A stretch of 43,486 nt of DNA from DATILI01 sp035476635 (GTDB lineage Bacteria; Pseudomonadota; Gammaproteobacteria; Burkholderiales; Burkholderiaceae_C), in assembly GCA_035476635.1 (NCBI GenBank), contig DATILI010000226.1, positions 1 through 43,486 on the forward strand. Reading direction: 5' to 3'. Made by a program: the position numbers and the translations under genes. Of the stretch, positions 34,498 through 43,486 are shown piece after piece; the first letter of the stretch is position 1, and every line of letters begins with the position of its first letter. The notes under the pieces are model-generated. The model saw nothing but the letters and a program-made list of their open reading frames with translations. It was not told where the DNA came from and did not search any database.

Positions 34498-34995
34498 TTA
34501 CCCCTTTACCGCATCCGCGCTGAACCCAGCCTCAGCCCAGGCGCTCGCGCTCGCCCGATTGAGCTTGAACGAAGGCGCAACACGAACCTCCGCCAGCAAT
34601 TCGCCGGAAGAATCCAGAGCACGCAGCAGCGCGGACGGATTGTCCTCATCGGGCTCGATGTCCAGGGCGACGCTGAGGCGTTCGGTGTGGTGGGCGATCT
34701 CGATGCGCTGGTGCAGCGTAGCGTGCAGTTGTTGCTCGTGCCGGCGCACAAATTCAGCGGCGGTCTTGACCAGTGTATTGAACGCCGACACATCCAGCGG
34801 CTTGGGGTTTTTCTTGTCGCGCCCCATGGTCCAGGGGCCGACCAGCGCTGGCTCCACCTGGCCTTCAGGCGTCATGGCAACGGCCCAGCCGTCGTCGTCA
34901 TCGTTCTTGACGACACACGCCGTCCAGCCGTTGTCCCGCCACAGGCGGGCTTCCTGGATTTTTTCTCCGGTGTCTTCGGCCTCGGTCATTTGCAT
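34498..34995 (-). CDS. Conserved hypothetical protein
   Basis: A 165-residue acidic, soluble-looking protein with no signal peptide or membrane segment. It begins with an aromatic beta-rich part (EARLWRDNGWTACVVKNDDDDGWAVAMT), has a helical middle (FNTLVKTAAEFVRRHEQQLHATLHQR), then a beta-rich end. I do not recognise it and give no function. It is immediately upstream of the GT41 gene (TAA then six bases to its start), so the two are probably translated from one message, and downstream of sbcB by 65 bases. Confidence 0.65.
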   Translation of the reverse strand: MQMTEAEDTGEKIQEARLWRDNGWTACVVKNDDDDGWAVAMTPEGQVEPALVGPWTMGRDKKNPKPLDVSAFNTLVKTAAEFVRRHEQQLHATLHQRIEIAHHTERLSVALDIEPDEDNPSALLRALDSSGELLAEVRVAPSFKLNRASASAWAEAGFSADAVKG

Positions 34996-35060
34996 GGTGC
35001 GCGTCTCAAGTAAGGGTCAGGATTGTAGGTGCCTGCAAAGCACTGCCGGGCTTGCAACGG

Positions 35061-36503
35061 CTATCGTTCTGGCGCGATGGCCTCGGCGTAGTCGTAGAGT
35101 GCGCCCAGGATCTCTTCGCCACGCTCGTCCGCGGATTCCGACAATTGGTCGATCTCGGTAAACAGCTGCTCCACGGTGCGTACGCCGCCTTCGCCGTCAA
35201 ACAGGCGCGCGGCCCGGTGCTCTTCCCAGCGTTGCGCTTCTTCCTGCGTCAGCGTCTGGGCGAAGTTGCGCGCGCGGTAGCGAAACAGCAGCTCGCCCAG
35301 GCGCGCGTCCTCGAAGCTGGCGCGCGCTGTAGTCAACCCCTCTGGCGTCAAGCCGCGCAGCTGAGTCAAGCGGCGGCGGTCGTTATGGCCAACGAAGCCG
35401 CCATAGAGGTCTTCATCGACATCTTGCGCAGCCGCCGCGGGCCGCTGAAATACCTCGGGCCAGATTGCGCTCATGTCCGGCAGCGCCCGCGCCGCCTGGG
35501 CGTTCAGCAGCGCGGCATCCACGTCCAGGCCCCAGCGCTGCGCCATGGCAGCGGACAAGGTCTTCAGATTGCCCATGACCATCGGCGACTTGTTCAGGTG
35601 CACGGTTTTCACCGGCAGCCGCGTCATGCCCTCGGGCAGTTCGTCTTTCTTGCTGAACAGGCGGGTGCGGATGGTGGCGGTGTCCAGCAGGCCCAGTTCA
35701 CGCGGATCGTGCGCGAGGTCCCAGGCAATCAATTCGTTCTTGTTGGTCGGATGCGTGGCCAGCGGCCACATCACTCCCAGACAGCCACGCTCGGCCGGGA
35801 ACATGCCCGAAACATGAAGAAACGGGCGTGCCGCCTGCGGGCTGGTTGGAAGTCCCAACTCGGCGGCCACGCGTTCCTTCTTGTGCAGTCCGAGGCAGAA
35901 CTCGAACAGCCGCGGCTGCTTGTCCCGGATCAGCCTGGCCAGCGCGATCGTCGCGCGCACGTCGGAAAGCGCATCGTGCGCGGCCTCATGCACCAATCCG
36001 TTGGCAGCCGTCAAATCGGTGAGCTTGAAGCTTGCGCCACCTTCTGGTTTCTGCGGCCAGACGATGCCTTCGGGCCGCAGCGCGTAGGCCGTGCGCACCA
36101 CATCCAGGATGTCCCAACGCCCGCAGTTGTTCTGCCACTCGCGCGCATACGGATCGATCAGGTTGCGCCAGAACATGAAGCGCGTGATCTCATCGTCGAA
36201 GCGGATGGTGTTGTAGCCCACGCCGATGGTGCCGGGCTGTGCCAGGGCCTGCTCGATCTGCGCGGCAAACGCATGCTCGGGAATGCCGCGCTCCAGGCAG
36301 ACCTGGGGCGTGATGCCGGTGATCAAGCAGGATTGCGGGTCGGGCAGAAAGTCATTGGCCGGCCGGCAATAAATCATCAGCGGTTCGCCGATTTCGTTGA
36401 GCGCGGCATCGGTGCGGATGGCGGCAAACTGCGCGGGCCGGTCGCGGCGCACATTCGCGCCGAAGGTTTCGTAGTCGTGCCAGAGAAAAGTGTGCGTGGA
36501 CAT
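35061..36503 (-). CDS. sbcB: Exodeoxyribonuclease I
   Basis: A 480-residue 3'-5' single-strand DNA exonuclease. The DEDD exonuclease core is clear: FLWHDYETFG (first Asp-Glu), GYNTIRFDDE, and EAAHDALSDVRATI (His and last Asp). The SH3-like and C-terminal helical parts complete the usual length. ExoI digests 3' overhangs in repair and recombination. I start at ATG 36503 (MSTHTF), the family-like N-terminus; four in-frame upstream codons exist. It lies downstream of clpA but a strong terminator separates them. Confidence 0.95.
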   Translation of the reverse strand: MSTHTFLWHDYETFGANVRRDRPAQFAAIRTDAALNEIGEPLMIYCRPANDFLPDPQSCLITGITPQVCLERGIPEHAFAAQIEQALAQPGTIGVGYNTIRFDDEITRFMFWRNLIDPYAREWQNNCGRWDILDVVRTAYALRPEGIVWPQKPEGGASFKLTDLTAANGLVHEAAHDALSDVRATIALARLIRDKQPRLFEFCLGLHKKERVAAELGLPTSPQAARPFLHVSGMFPAERGCLGVMWPLATHPTNKNELIAWDLAHDPRELGLLDTATIRTRLFSKKDELPEGMTRLPVKTVHLNKSPMVMGNLKTLSAAMAQRWGLDVDAALLNAQAARALPDMSAIWPEVFQRPAAAAQDVDEDLYGGFVGHNDRRRLTQLRGLTPEGLTTARASFEDARLGELLFRYRARNFAQTLTQEEAQRWEEHRAARLFDGEGGVRTVEQLFTEIDQLSESADERGEEILGALYDYAEAIAPER

Positions 36504-36513
36504 GTTCCGGATC

Positions 36514-36548
36514 AAAGAAAAAGGCCGGCGGTCAGATGACCACCGGCC
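36514..36548 (-). terminator. Rho-independent terminator of clpS-clpA
   Basis: On the minus strand GGCCGGTGGTCA and TGACCGCCGGCC form a 12-base stem (one G-U) with a tight loop, followed by TTTTTCTTT. It lies 46 bases after the clpA stop and just before sbcB. Confidence 0.9.
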
Positions 36549-36594
36549 TGCTATTTTGCCGCCACGGCGTATGGCGGCGATGGAGCCCGCTTTT

Positions 36595-38937
<2,343 letters not shown>

Positions 38938-39012
38938 GTGATTTCCTTTTGCCTAGCTGTTACGGATGACTCTATCTCAATCAATGGGTGCTTGCCCGCT
39001 AACGTTGACCGG

Positions 39013-39369
39013 CTATTCCACCGGTTCACTCACACACTGCAATGGATGCCCTGCCTGCTTCGCGGCCTCCAGTACCTGATCCACCTTGGTCGCCGCGACG
39101 TCCTTCGAGTAAACCCCGCACACGCCTTTGCCGTCAAGATGGATCTTCAACATGATTTGCGTCGCCGTTTCCCGGTCCTTGCTGAAAAACTCCTGAATCA
39201 CCACCACCACGAACTCCATCGGGGTGTAGTCGTCATTAAGCATCAATACCTGGTGCATCTGCGGCGGCTTTATTTTCTGCGTCCGTCTCTCCAGGACGAC
39301 CGAGCCGCCATCGTCCCCAGTGGATGCGGGCTTGGTCGGAGCTGTTTTGGGCGGGGTTCGGGTGGCCAT
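39013..39369 (-). CDS. clpS: Clp protease adaptor ClpS
   Basis: A 118-residue adaptor with a flexible Pro/Thr/Lys-rich N-terminus (1-35), then the ClpS core: QVLMLNDDYTPMEFVVVVIQEFF with the N-degron-binding Asn-Asp, then AGHPLQCVSEPVE. It hands proteins bearing bulky N-terminal residues to ClpA. The N-terminal tail is a little longer than in E. coli. A strong TATAAA lies only some nine bases before the start ATG, which has no obvious ribosome site, so the message may be leaderless or nearly so. Confidence 0.96.
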   Translation of the reverse strand: MATRTPPKTAPTKPASTGDDGGSVVLERRTQKIKPPQMHQVLMLNDDYTPMEFVVVVIQEFFSKDRETATQIMLKIHLDGKGVCGVYSKDVAATKVDQVLEAAKQAGHPLQCVSEPVE

Positions 39370-39377
39370 GGATTCAT

Positions 39378-39402
39378 TTTATAGAGCAGTTTTGCAAACT
39401 GC
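39378..39402 (-). promoter_or_regulatory. clpS -10 element with adjacent inverted repeat
   Basis: TATAAA (minus strand, 39378-39383) would place transcription start within a few bases of clpS ATG 39369. Directly upstream, arms GCAGTTT (39386-39392) and AAACTGC (39396-39402) form a perfect 7-base inverted repeat with a 3-base spacer. It covers the -10/-35 spacer, a good place for a repressor. A further palindrome, CTGCAGCATGCAG, follows at 39399-39411. I see no clear -35. Confidence 0.45.
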
Positions 39403-39544
39403 AGCATGCAGTCGAATTGGTGGCGCTTTTCCCGCTTTCAAGCGGATTCGCGCCAACTTGTGCACAAGGCCCGGCGGCAACCCTGACGCCGCCATGGAAT
39501 TGGACTTGCGGCTAGGCACCTTGGCCAGAACCCGCATGCCTGGC

Positions 39545-39587
39545 TTGACTCGGCCGGCGAAAACAATATAAACTGTATAAACCGTTT
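39545..39587 (+). promoter_or_regulatory. Sigma-70 promoter with overlapping inverted repeat
   Basis: TTGACT (39545-39550), 16-base spacer, TATAAA (39567-39572). An inverted repeat AAACTGT-ATAA-ACCGTTT (39570-39587, one mismatch between arms) covers the expected start of transcription near 39579. It is the most AT-rich stretch in this part of the window. The encoded protein has an RHH-like domain, so autoregulation is a fair guess. Confidence 0.7.
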
Positions 39588-39610
39588 AAATCACAGGAGG
39601 AAACCACCCC

Positions 39611-40039
39611 ATGCCCGCCGCCAAGAAGCCTTCCATTGCCGTCAAGACGCCAGCCCGCGCGCCGACCAAGGCTGTCGCCAAGGCCGTCGCCAAACCCGTC
39701 GCGAAACCCGCAGCCAAGCCTGCCGCCAAACCGGTTGCGAAACCCGTCGCCAGCGCTCCTGCAGCCAAGGCAGTGACGGTGGTGAAAGCGGAGAAGCCGG
39801 AAAAGGCAAAGAAACCAAAGCTCGTACGCGACAGCTTCACCATCCCCAAAGCCGAATACCTGGTGCTGGACGAACTCAAGCAGCGCTCCAACAAGCTGGC
39901 GCACCCTGTGAAGAAAAGCGAACTGTTGCGCGCCGGCATCAAGGCGCTCGCGGCCATGCCGGACATCGGCTTCCTGGCCGCCGTGCAGGCGGTGCCGGCC
40001 ATCAAGACCGGCCGCCCCACGACCGCCCCGGCGGCCTAA
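39611..40039 (+). CDS. Lys/Ala/Pro-rich (H1-like) protein with RHH-like C-terminal domain
   Basis: A 142-residue basic protein. Residues 5-70 are repeats of AVAK, KPV and KPAA units, as in bacterial histone H1-like tails. Residues 71-115 are a compact domain: strand LVRDSFTIP, helix KAEYLVLDELKQRSNKL, turn, helix KKSELLRAGIKALAA. This strand-helix-helix order looks like a ribbon-helix-helix DNA-binding fold, so it may bind DNA both specifically and through the tail. I do not know the gene. AGGAGG lies ten bases before ATG 39611, and the promoter is strong. Its stop overlaps the convergent sixA end by four bases. Confidence 0.8.
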   Translation: MPAAKKPSIAVKTPARAPTKAVAKAVAKPVAKPAAKPAAKPVAKPVASAPAAKAVTVVKAEKPEKAKKPKLVRDSFTIPKAEYLVLDELKQRSNKLAHPVKKSELLRAGIKALAAMPDIGFLAAVQAVPAIKTGRPTTAPAA

Positions 40040-40500
40040 AGCGCCTCGGGGGTCTGCACCGTCACCACCACGGTCTTGGACTGCCCCGGGCGCCCGGTGC
40101 GATGGCGCAGCCACCAGAGCGCGCCTTTTTTGATCGCGCACTCGCCTTCTTGCAAGCCCAGCAATTGGGCGATGGTTTGCCCCAGGACAGGCTGGTGCCC
40201 GACGACCAGGAAGGTCAGCTTGCTGTCGGGCCACTGCACCAATTCCAGCAACTGGGCCGGCGTGCCGTCCGGCCCGAGTTCTGCGCGCAGCTTGTATTTG
40301 CGGCCCAGGGCCAGCACGGTCTGCTCTGTGCGGCGCGCAGGGCTTGCCAGGATGCGGGCGCCCTCGGGCAATTGCCGGTCGAGCCAGGTAGCCATGCGGC
40401 TGGCCTGCTTTTCCCCGCGCGACGTCAGCGAGCGGTCCAGGTCACTTCCGCTTGGCGCCTGTTCTTCTGCTTCGGCGTGCCGCCACAGGATCAAGTCCAT
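40036..40500 (-). CDS. sixA: Phosphohistidine phosphatase SixA
   Basis: A 154-residue histidine phosphatase. The catalytic RHAEAEE is near the start (MDLILWRHAEAE), the second arginine in ASPARRTEQTV, and the second histidine in FLVVGHQPVLGQ. SixA removes phosphate from His in HPt or phosphotransfer proteins such as NPr of the nitrogen PTS. It is five bases after the ppk1 stop, so it is probably in the ppk1 transcript and under the same phosphate control. Confidence 0.9.
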   Translation of the reverse strand: MDLILWRHAEAEEQAPSGSDLDRSLTSRGEKQASRMATWLDRQLPEGARILASPARRTEQTVLALGRKYKLRAELGPDGTPAQLLELVQWPDSKLTFLVVGHQPVLGQTIAQLLGLQEGECAIKKGALWWLRHRTGRPGQSKTVVVTVQTPEAL

Positions 40501-40505
40501 CGTCC

Positions 40506-42611
40506 CTACCTTCCCTTGGCTGCCTTGGTGGCGTCGGCCAGCGTGTAGCGCGCCATCAGCGCATCCTGCGCGCCGTGCTGGTTCGCGCCCGATCTGGCAT
40601 TCACGCGCCGGTAGGTGCCGTCGGACTCCAGGTCCCAGGCATCACGGCTATCGTGCAGATAAGCCACCAGGCACTCGTCGATGATGCGCTGGCGAATCGC
40701 GGGGTCGCGCACCGGCCAGGCCAGCTCGATCCGCCGCAGCATGTTGCGGTTCATCCAGTCGGCACTGGAAAGCAACAATTCCTCGTGCTTGGCCGCGCGA
40801 AAGTAAAACACCCGCGAATGCTCCAGGAAGCGCCCGATCACCGAGCGCACGCGGATGTTGTCGGTAAATCCCGGCACCTGGGCCGGCAGCATGCAGGCCC
40901 CGCGCACGATCAGGTCGATGCTGGCGCCCGCGCGCCCGGCCTTGACCAGGGCCAGCATCAGCGCTTCGTCGGTCAGGGCATTGGTCTTGACCACGATGCG
41001 TGCCGGTAGCCCCTGCGCTGCCGCGTGCGTGACTTCGTCGATCTTCTCGACCAGCCTGCGGTGCAATTGCAACGGCGCCAACAAGAGCTGGTTCAGGTGC
41101 GGCAACTTGCTTTGGCCGGCGATGTGCACGAAAACATGCTCGATGTCCGCCGTCAACTCCGGATCGGCCGTGAGGTAGCTCAAGTCCGTATACAGGCGCG
41201 CCGTACGCGGGTTGTAGTTGCCCGTGGACAAATGCGCATAGCGCCGCAGGTGCCGGCCCTCGCGCCGCGTGACCAGCAGCATCTTGGCATGCGTCTTGAG
41301 TCCGACCACGCCGTATACCACCTGGGCACCGATGGATTCGAGCATCTCGGCCCAGTTGATATTGGCTTCCTCGTCAAAGCGCGCCTTGAGCTCGACGACA
41401 GCCGTGACCTCCTTGCCGCGGCGGACCGCTTCGCGCAGCAAGTCCATCAACTCCGAGTCGGCGCCAGTGCGGTAGATGGTCTGCTTGATGGCCAGAACCT
41501 GCGGATCGTTCACCGCCTCGCGCAGGAACGCCAGCACGCCACCAAAACTCTCGAATGGCTGGTGGATGAGCACGTCGCCTTGCTTCAAGCGCTCGAAGAA
41601 AGACTGCGCCGGATTGAGCTGCACCGGCCACCTGGCCTGGTAGGCGGGAAAAAGCAGCTGCGGCGCGTTGACCAGGTCCACCAGCTGCGTCAACCGCCCC
41701 AGGTTGACAGGGCCATGCACCCGGTACAGCGCGGCCTCGGGCAAGCTGAATTGCTTGAGTAAAAATGCCGACAGATGTTCCGAGCAGCCGGCGGAGACCT
41801 CCAGCCGCACCGCCTGCCCGAAATGCCGGTGCTCCAGGCCCTGGCGCAGGGCGGTGCGCAGATTGCGCACATCCTCTTCGTCCACCGCGAGGTCCGAATG
41901 CCGCGTGACGCGGAACTGCGAAAACTGGCCGACCTCCCGGCCGGGAAAGAGCTCGTCCAGATGGGCGCGGATGACGCTGGAAAGCGAGACGAACAGCAGC
42001 TTCTTGCCCGCTACCTTTTCCGGCATCCGGATCAGGCGCGGCAACACACGCGGCACCTTGACGATGGCGATGTCGTTCTGGCGCCCGAAAGCGTCATGCC
42101 CGCCCAGGCGCACGATGAAGTTCAACGACTTGTTCGCCACCTGCGGAAATGGGTGGGAGGGATCCAGCGCGACCGGAATCAGGAGCGGCCGCACATTGCG
42201 TTCGTAATGCTCCTTGACCCAATGCCGCTGCGCCGGGGTGCGTTCTCCATGTGAAACGACGCGAATGCCATGCTGCGCGAAGGTCGGCAGCAACTCCTCG
42301 TTGTACAAGGCATATTGCCGCGCCACCAGGTCGTGCGCCGCGGCCGCGAGCACTTCGAATGACTCGACCGTGTGCAGCCCACTGTCATTGCCACTGAGCG
42401 CTGCCGTCAAATGCGGCGCCGCACGCACCTCGAAGAATTCGTCCAGGTTGGACGCAACGATGCACAGGAAGCGCAGGCGCTCCAGCAAGGGGACATCGGC
42501 CCGCCGAGCCCAGTCCAGCACACGCTCGTTGAACGCCAGGATGCTGTGATCGCGGTCAAGGAATTTTTGACTCGCTTCACTGGCGGAACGAGCGGCGTGG
42601 TGCATGGGCAT
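40506..42611 (-). CDS. ppk: Polyphosphate kinase PPK1
   Basis: A 701-residue PPK1: N-terminal domain (FLDRDHSILAFNERVLDWA), head domain, and the two phospholipase-D-like C-terminal domains. The autophosphorylated histidine is in VVGLKTHAKMLLV, followed by RYAHLSTGNYNPRTARLYTD; the second part has LIVRGACMLPAQVPG and FYFRAAKHEELLLSSADWMNRN. It makes polyphosphate reversibly from ATP. I start at ATG 42611 with AGGTGG ten bases upstream; the 27 codons further up run through the promoter. A Pho box with matched -10 precedes it. dnaE ends 119 bases upstream on the same strand. Confidence 0.95.
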   Translation of the reverse strand: MPMHHAARSASEASQKFLDRDHSILAFNERVLDWARRADVPLLERLRFLCIVASNLDEFFEVRAAPHLTAALSGNDSGLHTVESFEVLAAAAHDLVARQYALYNEELLPTFAQHGIRVVSHGERTPAQRHWVKEHYERNVRPLLIPVALDPSHPFPQVANKSLNFIVRLGGHDAFGRQNDIAIVKVPRVLPRLIRMPEKVAGKKLLFVSLSSVIRAHLDELFPGREVGQFSQFRVTRHSDLAVDEEDVRNLRTALRQGLEHRHFGQAVRLEVSAGCSEHLSAFLLKQFSLPEAALYRVHGPVNLGRLTQLVDLVNAPQLLFPAYQARWPVQLNPAQSFFERLKQGDVLIHQPFESFGGVLAFLREAVNDPQVLAIKQTIYRTGADSELMDLLREAVRRGKEVTAVVELKARFDEEANINWAEMLESIGAQVVYGVVGLKTHAKMLLVTRREGRHLRRYAHLSTGNYNPRTARLYTDLSYLTADPELTADIEHVFVHIAGQSKLPHLNQLLLAPLQLHRRLVEKIDEVTHAAAQGLPARIVVKTNALTDEALMLALVKAGRAGASIDLIVRGACMLPAQVPGFTDNIRVRSVIGRFLEHSRVFYFRAAKHEELLLSSADWMNRNMLRRIELAWPVRDPAIRQRIIDECLVAYLHDSRDAWDLESDGTYRRVNARSGANQHGAQDALMARYTLADATKAAKGR

Positions 42612-42653
42612 CGGGTGCGTACCACCTGGGTCAAACGGAAGAGTCACCCAGCC

Positions 42654-42698
42654 AGTATCCGCAAGATATGTGACAAGTGCATGACAAACCAATGACGT
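42654..42698 (-). promoter_or_regulatory. Pho box and -10 element of ppk1
   Basis: On the minus strand, three 7-base units with 4-base spacers: ACGTCAT, TTGTCAT and TTGTCAC (42698-42670). The last two match the PhoB consensus CTGTCAT-N4-CTGTCAT closely. Ten bases further comes GATACT (42659-42654), the distance expected when PhoB replaces a -35. Translation start is 43 bases on. Confidence 0.8.
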
Positions 42699-42730
42699 TC
42701 ACACAACTGCCATGCGGCCGATCGCGAACG

Positions 42731-43486
42731 TCAGTCGTAGACGATGCTGGCCTGCCCCTCATACGCCTGGGCCATCAGGCTGGCCAGGGCCGCGTCGGTA
42801 GGGAAGAACTTGGTTTCGTCGACCCGCAGCTTGTCCTCGGCCACGAAGTCGGGAAACACCAGGGAAAACCGGATGCCGAGGCCGCGCAGGAGCTCGCCCT
42901 GCTCCGAAACCTCGCGCTTCGCCGGAAAGTCCCGGTACAGCCGCTCCAGCACCGGCAACGCGGCGCCCCCCTCCAGGCCATTGCGGTTGATCCGCATGCG
43001 CAGGAACTTGCCGAAGCGGCAGCGCGCCGTGGCCAGGTCCCAGACCTGGTTCACGCTCAGGCGAAAACCGCCGGAAAAGCGATCGGGCTGCAGCTTGCCC
43101 ATGACGATCACCAGCTCATCGTCCTTCAGCAAATTACGGTAGGTGTTGATCACGGCCTCGTCAGCGGTCGCTTCAATCACCGCGGACTTGTCGTCCAGCT
43201 TGAACAGCGCCAGCTTGCCGCGCTGTCCATTGATGACGCGAAAGTCGCTGATGATGCCGGCCAGCAACTGCGGCTCGCGCGAATCGATCAGCTCGTCGAT
43301 CGGGCGCTTGACAAACTGGCGTACCTCGCGCGTGACCTCGTCGAACAAATGGCCCGATAGATAGAAACCAACGGCCGTCTTCTCGAAGGTCAGCCGCTCC
43401 TTCACGCCCCAGGGCGTGGTCTCGACCAGATCGGGCTCCTGCGTACTGGAGCCATGGCTGTCCTCGCCGCCCATGTCGAACAAGCC
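42731..43486 (-). CDS. dnaE: DNA polymerase III alpha subunit, C-terminal part (5' end outside window)
   Basis: The last 251 codons of dnaE; the frame is open to the window edge. The piece begins in the linker after the fingers region (ERLTFEKTAVGFYLSGH). It contains the OB fold (LLAGIISDFRVINGQRGKLALFKLDD) that binds single-strand DNA, then the C-terminal domain that contacts tau. The catalytic palm and PHP parts lie outside. VGFYLSGHLFDEV with FKRP-like context is standard for proteobacterial DnaE. It is the main replicative polymerase. No terminator is evident before the ppk1 promoter. Confidence 0.93.
   Translation of the reverse strand, partial: GLFDMGGEDSHGSSTQEPDLVETTPWGVKERLTFEKTAVGFYLSGHLFDEVTREVRQFVKRPIDELIDSREPQLLAGIISDFRVINGQRGKLALFKLDDKSAVIEATADEAVINTYRNLLKDDELVIVMGKLQPDRFSGGFRLSVNQVWDLATARCRFGKFLRMRINRNGLEGGAALPVLERLYRDFPAKREVSEQGELLRGLGIRFSLVFPDFVAEDKLRVDETKFFPTDAALASLMAQAYEGQASIVYD

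Overview
The window is a dense, high-GC stretch of bacterial chromosome with about 40 genes. Several features point to a betaproteobacterium of the order Burkholderiales, most likely a Comamonadaceae-type genome. These are the yebC-purD-hemF-nadD-rsfS-rlmH-maf-rng order, the clpA/clpS pair, the lysine/alanine-rich H1-like tails, and two copies of a GC-rich intergenic repeat ending in a CCCCCTCGGGGGG hairpin. I see no transposase, prophage, CRISPR array or plasmid function, and no gap between genes longer than about 250 bases. The assignment to an organism is an inference from gene content.

Layout. 1-2103: the 3' end of an ABC-F ATPase, two small membrane or hypothetical proteins, a small winged-helix-like protein, and tRNA-Lys with its terminator. 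2160-4262: tcdA (tRNA t6A dehydratase) and a YeeE/YedE sulfur-compound transporter. 4303-11669: the envelope region, with tolB-pal-cpoB running left, preceded on the same strand by an LPS-type glycosyltransferase and an O-antigen ligase-like protein; msbA and a second glycosyltransferase run right. 11674-18650: a long leftward housekeeping operon (yebC, purD, hemF, nadD, rsfS, rlmH, maf, rng) with many overlapping gene ends. 18720-23380: a HerA-like ATPase, a chemoreceptor and a PLP-dependent ammonia-lyase. 32614-36503: a GT41 (O-GlcNAc transferase-like) protein, a hypothetical protein and sbcB. 36595-40500: clpA, clpS, an H1-like/RHH-like small protein and sixA. 40506-43486: ppk1 with a clear Pho box, and the 3' end of dnaE.

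The most interesting region is 23402-32581, apparently one nucleobase uptake and breakdown operon. It starts at a good sigma-70 promoter and encodes, in order: a GTP-cyclohydrolase-II-like protein with a long N-terminal extension (URC1 type), a DUF1688 protein (URC4 type), uracil phosphoribosyltransferase, a BMP-family periplasmic binding protein, a double-domain ABC ATPase, two permeases and a CodA-like deaminase. A rho-independent terminator sits inside the operon just after the binding-protein gene. The URC1/URC4/UPRT trio is the signature of the uracil catabolic (URC) route first described in yeast. The deaminase keeps all the CodA metal and catalytic residues, but has Cys where E. coli CodA has Asp314, the position that separates cytosine deaminases from known 5-methylcytosine deaminases. 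My reading is that the transporter imports a pyrimidine base or nucleoside, the deaminase converts an amino-pyrimidine to a uracil or thymine, Upp makes the nucleotide, and URC1/URC4 open and break down the ring. The substrate and flux are inference; the gene order and residues are visible.
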